Source of the DNA: a virus
Reading direction: 5' to 3' (one strand)
IMG/VR virus record: IMGVR_UViG_3300043409_001491
Span: 1-64,000 of that record
DNA length: 64,000 nt
In this document: positions 42,505-50,036 of the stretch, in pieces
Layout of the letters: the number at the start of each line of letters is the position of its first letter
Position numbering within the stretch: position 1 is the stretch's first letter
The notes under the pieces: generated by a model
The model's input: the letters and a program-made list of their open reading frames with translations, nothing else
Told to the model about the DNA's origin: nothing
Database searches by the model: none
Position numbers and translations under genes: made by a program

Positions 42505-43104
42505 ATGATAAAAGAAGAAATAGCACCAGGAATAGCCGTATATAGCGATGTAATTCCAAATAGTAATACACTATATCAAGACATTGAAGAAGGAATGGCT
42601 TCTGCGGGACTAAAATGGAATGAAGCAAGTGTTAAAGAATCAACAGATCCAATGGTAAACAAAAATACAAGAGACACAAGTACTTTTGGAGTTCAATATG
42701 CAGGACAAATAAAAGATCTAACAACAACAGATCCAAGAGAAGTTTTTGGCTTAAGCCTAAATAATATCTTCTTTGAGCATTTTGACCCAGTAGAAAAAGA
42801 CTACATGGCAACATATGGAATAGGCTCAGACTGGCATGATGTTTACGGAATTTTAAAATATGGAGCAGGCCAGCAATTTACTAACCACATTGATGACCAT
42901 CCAAGTTATCACAGACGAGTATCTACTGTCTACTATTTAAATGATAACTACACGGGTGGAGAAATTAACTTTCCTCGTTTTGGAATTACCTTTAAACCAA
43001 AGGCTAATCAAATGATTGTGTTTCCTTCAACATATGTTTATAATCACTCAGTGTCTCCAGTTATTGAAGGTGAAAGATATGCCGTAGTTAGTTGGTTACG
43101 ATGA
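42505..43104 (+). CDS. 2OG-Fe(II) oxygenase, prolyl 4-hydroxylase-like
   Basis: 199 residues. The P4H-type catalytic core is clear: His128-x-Asp130 in FTNHIDDHPSYHRRVS, the strand TVYYLNDNYTGGEINFPRFG, then QMIVFPSTYVYNHSVSPV with His181 and the 2OG-binding Arg191 in EGERYAVVSW. This matches prolyl 4-hydroxylase and related phage enzymes. Known reaction: O2- and 2-oxoglutarate-dependent hydroxylation of proline. It stands beside a Pro-Thr repeat protein and 3 kb from a collagen-like fibre, both plausible substrates. ATGA overlap with the next oxygenase. Confidence 0.88.
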   Translation: MIKEEIAPGIAVYSDVIPNSNTLYQDIEEGMASAGLKWNEASVKESTDPMVNKNTRDTSTFGVQYAGQIKDLTTTDPREVFGLSLNNIFFEHFDPVEKDYMATYGIGSDWHDVYGILKYGAGQQFTNHIDDHPSYHRRVSTVYYLNDNYTGGEINFPRFGITFKPKANQMIVFPSTYVYNHSVSPVIEGERYAVVSWLR

Positions 43105-43661
43105 AAGAGCCATTGCTAGTTAATGATGTTTTAAGTCCAGAAGACTATGCAATTCTTACTAGTGCCGTTTCAAATCCAAAATCTTTTGAATATCAAGAAG
43201 GTTTTTCAAGATATGTTGTTGCAGATAATAATCTTGCAATACTGGCAGAACTTGCAAATAAATTAATTCCTACCGCAAGAGAAGCATTTGGAAGCGATAC
43301 TTTACTTCCAACATATACATTATTTGCACACTATGAAGGACAGAACCCTGCTCCAAGTCTTTATAAGCACAAGGATGATAATGCTTGCACATACACTTTA
43401 GACATGTGTGTTTATCAGAATGAGTCTTGGGATCTGTTTGTTGAAGATAAGGCTTACACGCTTTATCCTAATCAAGCCCTTGCATACTATGGTAATGATC
43501 AGATGCACTGGAGAGAAGAATTTCCTAATCCAGAAACAAATCATGTTGCAATGGTCTTTTTTCATTTTGCAGAACCAGACCACTGGTACTTTACAGAAGG
43601 TCCAGAGTATCTTCACACTCATATTCGTGCAAATAAAGATTCTATGGCTAAAGTCATGTAA
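43101..43661 (+). CDS. Second 2OG-Fe(II) oxygenase-like protein
   Basis: 186 residues from the ATG at 43101 (overlapping the preceding TGA). Putative iron ligands His90-x-Asp92 (LYKHKDDNACTYTLD) and His136 (NDQMHWREEF), with a double-stranded helix pattern between. Related phage proteins are annotated as oxygenases but the 2OG Arg is not certain. Tandem with the P4H-like enzyme; it may act on the same substrate. Confidence 0.72.
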   Translation: MKEPLLVNDVLSPEDYAILTSAVSNPKSFEYQEGFSRYVVADNNLAILAELANKLIPTAREAFGSDTLLPTYTLFAHYEGQNPAPSLYKHKDDNACTYTLDMCVYQNESWDLFVEDKAYTLYPNQALAYYGNDQMHWREEFPNPETNHVAMVFFHFAEPDHWYFTEGPEYLHTHIRANKDSMAKVM

Positions 43662-44680
43662 TGAAACCTATCTTTTTTAAACTTTGGAATGCTGGATTGT
43701 TTAACCAAGTGCTAAGTTTAGAGTTAGCAGCAGGGCTTGCTCACGAAACTAAAAAACCAATAATAGTTCATTTTTTTTGTCATGATCCAAATAGAAAAAT
43801 ATATATCTCTACACCAAGTATACATTTTAATGATCAAAGAAATAATTTTACAGATCGCTCTTTTAAAAATAACCCTCACCTTTTAGACTTGTTTGATGTT
43901 AGTGCAGATCTAATTATTGTTAATGAAAAAATAGATTCATTTAAACAAGAAGAATTTGTTATAGATGAATTAGCAACTAAATATTATTATAGCAAAGAAA
44001 AAGAAATATCTGATGATGAATTATTGTTTGCAGAAGGCAGAGAAAGACTTACTTTTAATAAAAATATACATTTAAAAGGTACTTTAGGAGTCTATTCAAG
44101 ATTTTTTTATAATAGAAGTCCTGAGTTAAATGAAGTTTTGTCTTCAGTTAAGCCTAAGCAGATCTATCGGGATTTGGCTAAAAAAATATCAGAATCTCTT
44201 GGTAATTTCCAAGGAATGCATTTAAGGTTGTCAGATCATCTTGTAAGCACAGACTATCACAAAGAAGAAATAGTCAATGAATGGATAACAAAATATGAAA
44301 ATAATGGTATTCCTATTGTTTTATCTACAGATGAACCAAGTCACCGATTAGTAAATAAAAATAAGCATAGGTTTATTTTATTGGATGAATACATAGTCAA
44401 TAATTTTAAAGATGATTTTATGTCTTTGCCGTTTCAGGATGAGGTAGTTTTTGGCCTTATTTGTAATTTAGTTTTACATGACTCAGTAAATTTTGTAGGA
44501 AAATCAGGAACTACTTACACATCATATATTCACAGAAACAGGAATCAAAAAAATATTGAAACTTGGGATTTCTTTGATAATCCACCAAAAGCAGAAGGTC
44601 TTCCATATTCTTGGAATAATTATCCTAGACCAAATGATCAAAAAATGTGGTGGAGAGAGTGGCCAGAATCAAAATGCTAA
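43661..44680 (+). CDS. Fucosyltransferase-like glycosyltransferase
   Basis: 339 residues. NAGLFNQVLSLELAAGLAHE at the N-terminus and GMHLRLSDHLVSTDYH in the centre, then VLSTDEPS and FVGKSGTTYTSYIHRNRN. This layout is that of the GT-B O-/alpha-fucosyltransferase superfamily, although the usual HxRRxD is changed to HLRLSD. One-base overlap with the oxygenase upstream. Confidence 0.72.
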   Translation: MKPIFFKLWNAGLFNQVLSLELAAGLAHETKKPIIVHFFCHDPNRKIYISTPSIHFNDQRNNFTDRSFKNNPHLLDLFDVSADLIIVNEKIDSFKQEEFVIDELATKYYYSKEKEISDDELLFAEGRERLTFNKNIHLKGTLGVYSRFFYNRSPELNEVLSSVKPKQIYRDLAKKISESLGNFQGMHLRLSDHLVSTDYHKEEIVNEWITKYENNGIPIVLSTDEPSHRLVNKNKHRFILLDEYIVNNFKDDFMSLPFQDEVVFGLICNLVLHDSVNFVGKSGTTYTSYIHRNRNQKNIETWDFFDNPPKAEGLPYSWNNYPRPNDQKMWWREWPESKC

Positions 44681-45618
44681 GAAACAAAGTAATTATAAAT
44701 GCCTGGACAGGAATGTTTGGAATTAGAATGCACGAATATGCATTTGCTAAAACTTATGCACACAAAAACAATATGGACCTTGAATTATTGTCAAACTGGG
44801 AAGGTTCTGTTATGTTTAAAAATGCAACAGAGTCCTTGATAGAGTTTCCAGAGTTACAAGAATATTTAAAAAATGGCGGAAGACCATTAGAAGAAAGAAA
44901 TAATGAAACATTAAAGTATTATCCAGGATCAATATACTGGAACGGTAATTGGCATCCAGAAGATCCGTATAAAAATAATAACTGCTCGATTGTTACTAAT
45001 GACACCAACGCATATCAGGAGTCTATATTTGACCAAATGGAACTTTCCTATATAAAACATATTTTTGAGTTAAGCGATTTAATAAAAGAATCAGAAGTTT
45101 ACAAGCATTGGGAATCAAAAGCAGGAACATACGATGTTGCTCATCTTCGTAGAGGAGATATTGCAGATATTAATTATAATCTTAATAATGAACAAGGCTA
45201 TTCTGTGGTATCAAAAGATTCTTATTTTTCTGCTTTTGAAAAGTTTGGGTATGACAAAGATAAAATTGAATGGATATCAAATGATCATACTAAGAAGTGG
45301 CATCAAGATAGACCAGACATGATCTTTTTGCCATGGTCTTATCCACAGGGTGCTCAGTTTGATGAAAAACTAGGCTTTGATTTTCTTGATGATTGGTTAA
45401 AGATGTATTTTGCTAGAACAATATTTAGAGGAAATAGCAGTTTTTCTTTCTGGGCAGGACTACTGTCTCCAACAGCAAAGGTTTATTCTCCAGTAGTTGA
45501 TAAACAACTAATCTATGGCCGTGATGGTTTAACAGAAGAATTATTCTTAGATTTTACTGAGGGCAATGAAAATCATTGGATGTATTCTGGCACAGATAGA
45601 AAGATAAGGATAAGATAA
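44674..45618 (+). CDS. Fucosyltransferase-like glycosyltransferase (HxRRGD)
   Basis: 314 residues from the ATG at 44674, which overlaps the previous stop. IINAWTGMFGIRMHEYAFAK resembles the G-x-G-N-Q/M-HEY start of GT11-like enzymes; VAHLRRGDIADINYN is the GDP-fucose-binding HxRRGD; then WISNDHTKKWHQD and FRGNSSFSFWAGLLSP. Predicted to use a GDP-linked sugar. Followed by a GDP-mannose 3,5-epimerase gene that could supply it. Confidence 0.8.
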   Translation: MLRNKVIINAWTGMFGIRMHEYAFAKTYAHKNNMDLELLSNWEGSVMFKNATESLIEFPELQEYLKNGGRPLEERNNETLKYYPGSIYWNGNWHPEDPYKNNNCSIVTNDTNAYQESIFDQMELSYIKHIFELSDLIKESEVYKHWESKAGTYDVAHLRRGDIADINYNLNNEQGYSVVSKDSYFSAFEKFGYDKDKIEWISNDHTKKWHQDRPDMIFLPWSYPQGAQFDEKLGFDFLDDWLKMYFARTIFRGNSSFSFWAGLLSPTAKVYSPVVDKQLIYGRDGLTEELFLDFTEGNENHWMYSGTDRKIRIR

Positions 45619-45619
45619 A

Positions 45620-46642
45620 ATGAAAACAGCACTAGTTTTAGGAGCAGGAGGCTTCATAGGAAGCCATATGGTAAATAGGCTTAAGTCAGAAGGATATTGG
45701 GTTAGAGGTGTTGACTTAAAACATCCTGATTTTTCTAATACACAGGCAGACGAATTTATTGAGAGAGATCTATCTGTATATGAAAATGTTGAAAAAGTTA
45801 TTAAGTTTAAAGGATATCAAGGAAACTTTTACCACGAGATTCCATATCGTTCCATAGATTCATTTGATGAAATATATCAGTTCGCTGCAGATATGGGTGG
45901 AGCAGGATATATTTTTACTGGTTTAAATGATTCTCAGATTATGGAAAACTCTGCTCTAATAAACCTTAATCTTTTAAGAGCACAGTCAAGACTTAATGAA
46001 AAATATGATATAAACAAAACCAAAATATTCTATTCAAGTTCTGCCTGCATGTATCCTGACTATAAGCAGTTAGATGTTAACAATCCTGGATTGAAAGAGT
46101 CTGATGCATACCCTGCAGATCCTGACAGCGAGTATGGCTGGGAAAAACTCTTTAGCGAAAGAATGTTCTTAGCATTTAACAGAAACAATAAGATTCCTGT
46201 AGCAATTGCCAGATACCATAATATTTATGGACCAGAAGGAACTTGGGACGGTGGAAAAGAAAAGGCTCCTGCTGCAATGTGTAGAAAAGTTATACAAGCA
46301 GATGGTTTTATAGAAATTTGGGGGGACGGAGAACAAACCCGCTCATTCCTATATATAGACGAATGCATAGAAGCAACAAGAAGACTTATGGAGTCAGACT
46401 TTACTGGACCTGTTAATATTGGATCTGAGGAAATGGTTACTATCAATCAGTTGGTAGACATTGCTTGTAGTATTGAAGGCAAGGTTTTAAGCAAGATGCC
46501 TATTCCTGGACCTTTAGGAGTTAGAGGCAGAAACTCTAATAACGATTTGGTTAGAGAAAAGTTAGACTGGGACTATTCAATGTCTCTTAAGGATGGAATT
46601 CAAAAAACTTATGATTGGATTAAAAATCAAATAAATGAATAA
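45620..46642 (+). CDS. GDP-mannose 3,5-epimerase
   Basis: 340 residues, start one base after the previous stop. Extended SDR with GAGGFIGSHM, the diagnostic FAADMGGAGYI, SSSACMYPDYKQ (Cys equivalent to the catalytic Cys145 of plant GME), SEYGWEKLFSER (YxxxK), HNIYGPEGTWDGGKEKAPAA (Lys equivalent to Lys217), GDGEQTRSFLYIDEC and GVRGRNSNNDLV. Known reaction: GDP-D-mannose to GDP-L-galactose or GDP-L-gulose. Best known in plants; some bacteria have it. It would feed the neighbouring transferases. Confidence 0.92.
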   Translation: MKTALVLGAGGFIGSHMVNRLKSEGYWVRGVDLKHPDFSNTQADEFIERDLSVYENVEKVIKFKGYQGNFYHEIPYRSIDSFDEIYQFAADMGGAGYIFTGLNDSQIMENSALINLNLLRAQSRLNEKYDINKTKIFYSSSACMYPDYKQLDVNNPGLKESDAYPADPDSEYGWEKLFSERMFLAFNRNNKIPVAIARYHNIYGPEGTWDGGKEKAPAAMCRKVIQADGFIEIWGDGEQTRSFLYIDECIEATRRLMESDFTGPVNIGSEEMVTINQLVDIACSIEGKVLSKMPIPGPLGVRGRNSNNDLVREKLDWDYSMSLKDGIQKTYDWIKNQINE

Positions 46643-47471
46643 AACTGAAGTTGTAAAAGAATGTTTTATGCCAGATGGAATTGGCGCACAACTTTGGAGA
46701 AAAATTTATGTAATGTCATATGCAAAATATTATAATCTATTGTTTGAAGACACACCAATTACAGATTTTTTAATTCATGAATCTGATAAAGTTTACAGCG
46801 AAGAGGAAAAAATTAAATTTATTGACAAGTTTAATACAATATTAAAAAATCCTTGGAAAGGTATAGATTTTTCTAATAAGGATCATTTTTTTCTTTCTGA
46901 AAAGGTAGGCTTGGGCTATTCTAACCTATATGGACACGCAGGGCTAATAAACCCCCCACATCCATTTTTAGAAGTTGCAAAAGAGTTTAGCACTATAGAA
47001 AAAACTGAAAATAATGTAATTATTCATATACGAAGAGGAAACGTGATTCCAGAAAACCCCAGGTGGGTAGAAGAATCTGTCTATATTGATATGTTACAAC
47101 TTTTGCCACATTTTTTAAACAAGTTAAAAATTGTACCAGACAGAGTAATAATTTTTACAGATGCTTCAGATACAAATAAAAGATATAAACCCATAAATCA
47201 AACCCAATTAGATAAATGGCAACAGGGGCATTTGTATAAAGACGAAAACGATTCTTTTGAAACTACTTCTATAAATTTTGAATTATTTAGAAATTCGTAT
47301 CCAGGTATTGAGATTTTAAATAATTTAGATACTTATACGGCTTTTAATATGATGGTTATGGCAAAAGTGCTAATAACATCAAAATCTGCATTTAGCCAGG
47401 CTGCTGGATTGCTATCAAAAAACACTGTTGTGCCAATTGATAACTATGACAGTTGTTTTAAAAATATATAA
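46635..47471 (+). CDS. Fucosyltransferase-like glycosyltransferase (HxRRG)
   Basis: 278 residues; 8-bp overlap with the epimerase. FMPDGIGAQLWRKIYVMSYA, then NVIIHIRRGNVIPENPRWVE (HxRRGN), VIIFTDASD and LITSKSAFSQAAGLLSKNTV, the order found in GDP-fucose-type GT-B enzymes. With 43661 and 44674 it makes three related transferases, each possibly adding one sugar. Confidence 0.76.
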   Translation: MNKTEVVKECFMPDGIGAQLWRKIYVMSYAKYYNLLFEDTPITDFLIHESDKVYSEEEKIKFIDKFNTILKNPWKGIDFSNKDHFFLSEKVGLGYSNLYGHAGLINPPHPFLEVAKEFSTIEKTENNVIIHIRRGNVIPENPRWVEESVYIDMLQLLPHFLNKLKIVPDRVIIFTDASDTNKRYKPINQTQLDKWQQGHLYKDENDSFETTSINFELFRNSYPGIEILNNLDTYTAFNMMVMAKVLITSKSAFSQAAGLLSKNTVVPIDNYDSCFKNI

Positions 47472-47507
47472 AAAATACCCCCAAGGATTTCTCCAAAGGG
47501 GTATTTT
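47472..47507. terminator. Bidirectional terminator
   Basis: AAAATACCCC / GGGGTATTTT stem with flanking A and T runs between the rightward sugar genes and the leftward lysozyme gene. Confidence 0.85.
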
Positions 47508-47518
47508 ATTACCTAAAA

Positions 47519-48064
47519 TTACTTAGGAAATTTGCTCATCCACATTCTGGTCTTAGGCGTAATGCCTTTCCAAGAAGACCAGTCGTTTCCACCATTGGAC
47601 ATGTAGTATGCAATCTCCGCATTTTTGACGGGATTGAATAGTTCAGCGTTAGAGTCAAGATCAAACTTATCTCGTCTATCTGGACCCAGTGTATCAATCA
47701 TATTAATTTGGAACATCCCGTAGGAGGAGTCCCCAGTCTTATGGTTTCCGTTAAATGCTAAGGGACGACCATTAGATTCTTTCTTAGCAATAGCCCATGC
47801 TACTACTAAGTCGTTGCCTTTGAATCCCACCAAAGAAAGCAACTTCTTTAATTCAATATCTGTAAGATTTGTTTTGTTTTCATAACGTTCTAACATTTTT
47901 GCTTTAGAAACAACAAAAGCCACCTTGTGGGTGGCAGCAGAGTTTTCAGCGTGTTTAGTTAGTAAGTTGTTTTCCGTAGTTGATGCATTGGCAAAGTTGC
48001 TAAAGGGTGCTACAACTCCGACCATTGCGAGGATTCCAATCCAAGCCTTCTTGTCTCTTCTCAT
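47519..48064 (-). CDS. Secreted lysozyme/transglycosylase (SLT-like)
   Basis: 181 residues. Signal peptide MRRDKKAWIGILAMVGVVAP with likely cleavage after ANA (near residue 27). The C-terminal domain has the catalytic Glu in AIAKKESNGRPLAFNGNHKT, then DSSYGMFQINMI and NPVKNAEIAYYMSNGGNDWS, as in transglycosylase SLT/lysozyme proteins. Known role: cleaves the glycan strand of peptidoglycan. Being exported by the host Sec system it could act from outside. It is alone on the minus strand with its own promoter, so it may be expressed at a different time. Confidence 0.86.
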   Translation of the reverse strand: MRRDKKAWIGILAMVGVVAPFSNFANASTTENNLLTKHAENSAATHKVAFVVSKAKMLERYENKTNLTDIELKKLLSLVGFKGNDLVVAWAIAKKESNGRPLAFNGNHKTGDSSYGMFQINMIDTLGPDRRDKFDLDSNAELFNPVKNAEIAYYMSNGGNDWSSWKGITPKTRMWMSKFPK

Positions 48065-48087
48065 AATAGTAACCTCCTAGAGAACAA

Positions 48088-48143
48088 ATGCTACCTGTTG
48101 GTAGCATGTATTAATTATAACACGAATTTGCCATCAAAGTCAA
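48088..48143 (-). promoter_or_regulatory. Promoter and leader hairpin of the secreted lysozyme
   Basis: Minus-strand TTGACT, 18-bp spacer, TATAAT (48114-48119), then a perfect ATGCTACC-AACA-GGTAGCAT hairpin (48088-48107) at the start of the transcript, then AGGAGG. The hairpin probably stabilises the mRNA. Confidence 0.78.
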
Positions 48144-48189
48144 ACTTTAGATAACATTTTGGTAAACTTTTAGTTTTTACGGGGGAAAG

Positions 48190-48198
48190 TGGTATAAT
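48190..48198 (+). promoter_or_regulatory. Extended -10 late promoter
   Basis: TGGTATAAT 10 bp before the ATG at 48209. Confidence 0.62.
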
Positions 48199-48208
48199 AA
48201 TAAGTACT

Positions 48209-48736
48209 ATGGCTACTGGTGCAACTACAACTTATGATCTTCCTTATCCCGTTTTAAGTGACCCTGTAAATGTCCACGAGGATATTCAATCACTTGCAGA
48301 ACGCATAGAAGATGTTATTTCAAACATTGGACTTCCTTTTATTTCACTAGAAGTTAGAAATATAACTGTATCAACAATTGCAAAAGGAACACCAGTTTAT
48401 ATTTCAGGGTATACATCAAAACCAACAGTTGCAAAATGTGATTCAAATGACCTAACAACATTTCCAGTAGTTGGAATAACACAAGCAGCAATGACAAGTA
48501 ATTCTGATGGTGTAATAATTATCTCTGGCGTATTTGAAAATATAAATACTGCATCCTACACTGCTGGAGATATACTTTATGTTGCTGATGGTGGAGGTTT
48601 GACAGATACAGTTCCTACTGATGGATCAGGTGCTGTAGCAGTGGTTGCTAAATCAAATGCCTCAACTGGTGTTATTATTGTTGGACAGCCAAAAGGTAAT
48701 GGATCTTGGGGGGCATTGAAAAATGGACTTGCTTAA
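48209..48736 (+). CDS. Virion protein, capsid-decoration or fibre domain
   Basis: 175 residues. After a helical N-terminus (VHEDIQSLAERIEDVISNIG) comes a beta-barrel with KGTPVYISGYTSKPTVAKCD, FPVVGITQAAM, GVFENINTASYTAGDILYVA: a domain common in phage fibre and appendage proteins. Ends GNGSWGALKNGLA. Confidence 0.66.
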   Translation: MATGATTTYDLPYPVLSDPVNVHEDIQSLAERIEDVISNIGLPFISLEVRNITVSTIAKGTPVYISGYTSKPTVAKCDSNDLTTFPVVGITQAAMTSNSDGVIIISGVFENINTASYTAGDILYVADGGGLTDTVPTDGSGAVAVVAKSNASTGVIIVGQPKGNGSWGALKNGLA

Positions 48737-48745
48737 TGGTATAAT
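48737..48745 (+). promoter_or_regulatory. Extended -10 late promoter
   Basis: TGGTATAAT between the stop at 48736 and the ATG at 48752; a transcript would be nearly leaderless. Confidence 0.6.
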
Positions 48746-48751
48746 TTAACA

Positions 48752-49210
48752 ATGGCCGTATATAGAAACCCTAATGAAACCCCCCTAGAAGGAGTAACTG
48801 CTCCATCTACCTATAACATTGGAAATAAACCTCCACTTGTTAACTGGACCGTTGTAATTGGAGATAGTGCTTCTTTTAGAATTTATGTTGAAGATGATCT
48901 TGGAAATGAATTAGATTATACATTCCCTGTTAGTGGTGACGATGCTGGTTGGGATATTTCTGGAGAGTTTAGACGATACTCTGATAATACTGGAGATGAT
49001 CTGTTGTTTACGATTTATCCAAATCAAGTACCAGGGCTTGATGAGCCTGGAGAGTTTACAGTTACAGTATCACCTGCACAGTCTAAGATTTTAAGAACAG
49101 GCGATGTCTTTGATATTCAATTAAGAGATGGTGCCACTCGTGTTTGGACTGTTTGTCAGGGTGAGATGACTATGATTGGCGAAGTCACAGAGCAAGATAC
49201 AGTAAGTTAA
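48752..49210 (+). CDS. Virion-associated Ig-like/BppU-like domain protein
   Basis: 152 residues. VNWTVVIGDSASFRIYVEDD, then DISGEFRRYSDNTGDDLLFT and TVTVSPAQSKILRTGDVFDI: beta-sandwich, third member of the family with 38125 and 39405. Followed by a fibre cluster. Confidence 0.66.
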   Translation: MAVYRNPNETPLEGVTAPSTYNIGNKPPLVNWTVVIGDSASFRIYVEDDLGNELDYTFPVSGDDAGWDISGEFRRYSDNTGDDLLFTIYPNQVPGLDEPGEFTVTVSPAQSKILRTGDVFDIQLRDGATRVWTVCQGEMTMIGEVTEQDTVS

Positions 49211-49212
49211 TT

Positions 49213-49548
49213 ATGGCAACAACCAATATAACCAATATTGGCAGAAGCCAAACCATCTCTGATATAAAACCAACAATAACAGCAGAAAATATATCTACCC
49301 ACTCTTCAATAATTTCAAGCATTGCTTTTTTAGTTACAGCAGCAACAATTGCAATCTCTCCAACAATTGAAGACATATCAGGCTCTGTCGGATCTTTGGT
49401 AACTGCAGACTATCCTAAAATAACAACGGTAACAGAGATACTACCATTTAGACTAACCATAACTAATATTGGCATTGAGGGGTACAGTCCTTCAAATCCC
49501 CCAGGAATTGGAATTCAAATGATTGGTTTTTCTAACTATATACTTTAA
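49213..49548 (+). CDS. Hypothetical virion protein
   Basis: 111 residues, Ile/Thr-rich, probably beta (MATTNITNIGRSQTISDIKP). Two bases after the previous stop. No family recognised. Confidence 0.6.
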   Translation: MATTNITNIGRSQTISDIKPTITAENISTHSSIISSIAFLVTAATIAISPTIEDISGSVGSLVTADYPKITTVTEILPFRLTITNIGIEGYSPSNPPGIGIQMIGFSNYIL

Positions 49549-49553
49549 CAATA

Positions 49554-49562
49554 TGATATAAT
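49554..49562 (+). promoter_or_regulatory. Extended -10 late promoter
   Basis: TGATATAAT 6 bp before the ATG at 49569. Confidence 0.6.
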
Positions 49563-49568
49563 TCAAAC

Positions 49569-50021
49569 ATGGCGAAAATATCATTATCAAGCGTAAAAGC
49601 CCTGTTTCAGACAGGCGACAGACCAACTCAAGAAAACTATGTTGATTTAATTGATACGGCGTCTGCTCAGGCAACAGATTTGGGTAGTGCAGGTAGCAAC
49701 GAAGACACAAATGAAATAACCGTAACAGGTATTGAGAACAGCACACTCTTTGATAGTTTTTCAGCCACAGAGTGGAGATCCATTAAGTATGTGGTCTCAT
49801 TAAAAAAGAATAGTGGAGATAAGTTCTTTACAACAGAATTGACCATAGTCCCTGACGGTACAAATGATAATGTTAGTGAATATGGAACAGTAGACAATAA
49901 TGGGAATATTGGCACCATTAACGTCTCTAGAACAGGAAGCACAGTCTCACTAACTGTAGTTCCTGTGTCAGGTCAGACCCCCATCACCTTACGCTATATG
50001 CGTACAGGCTTGAAGGCTTAA
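49569..50021 (+). CDS. Tail fibre-associated protein
   Basis: 150 residues. ALFQTGDRPTQENYVDLIDT is the common 'fibre N-terminal adapter' helix; the C-terminal domain (FDSFSATEWRSIKYVVSLKK, GTVDNNGNIGTINVSRTGST) is the same fold as the end of the 706-residue fibre next door, so both probably cap fibres. Confidence 0.7.
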   Translation: MAKISLSSVKALFQTGDRPTQENYVDLIDTASAQATDLGSAGSNEDTNEITVTGIENSTLFDSFSATEWRSIKYVVSLKKNSGDKFFTTELTIVPDGTNDNVSEYGTVDNNGNIGTINVSRTGSTVSLTVVPVSGQTPITLRYMRTGLKA

Positions 50022-50036
50022 CCAAGGAGATAACAA

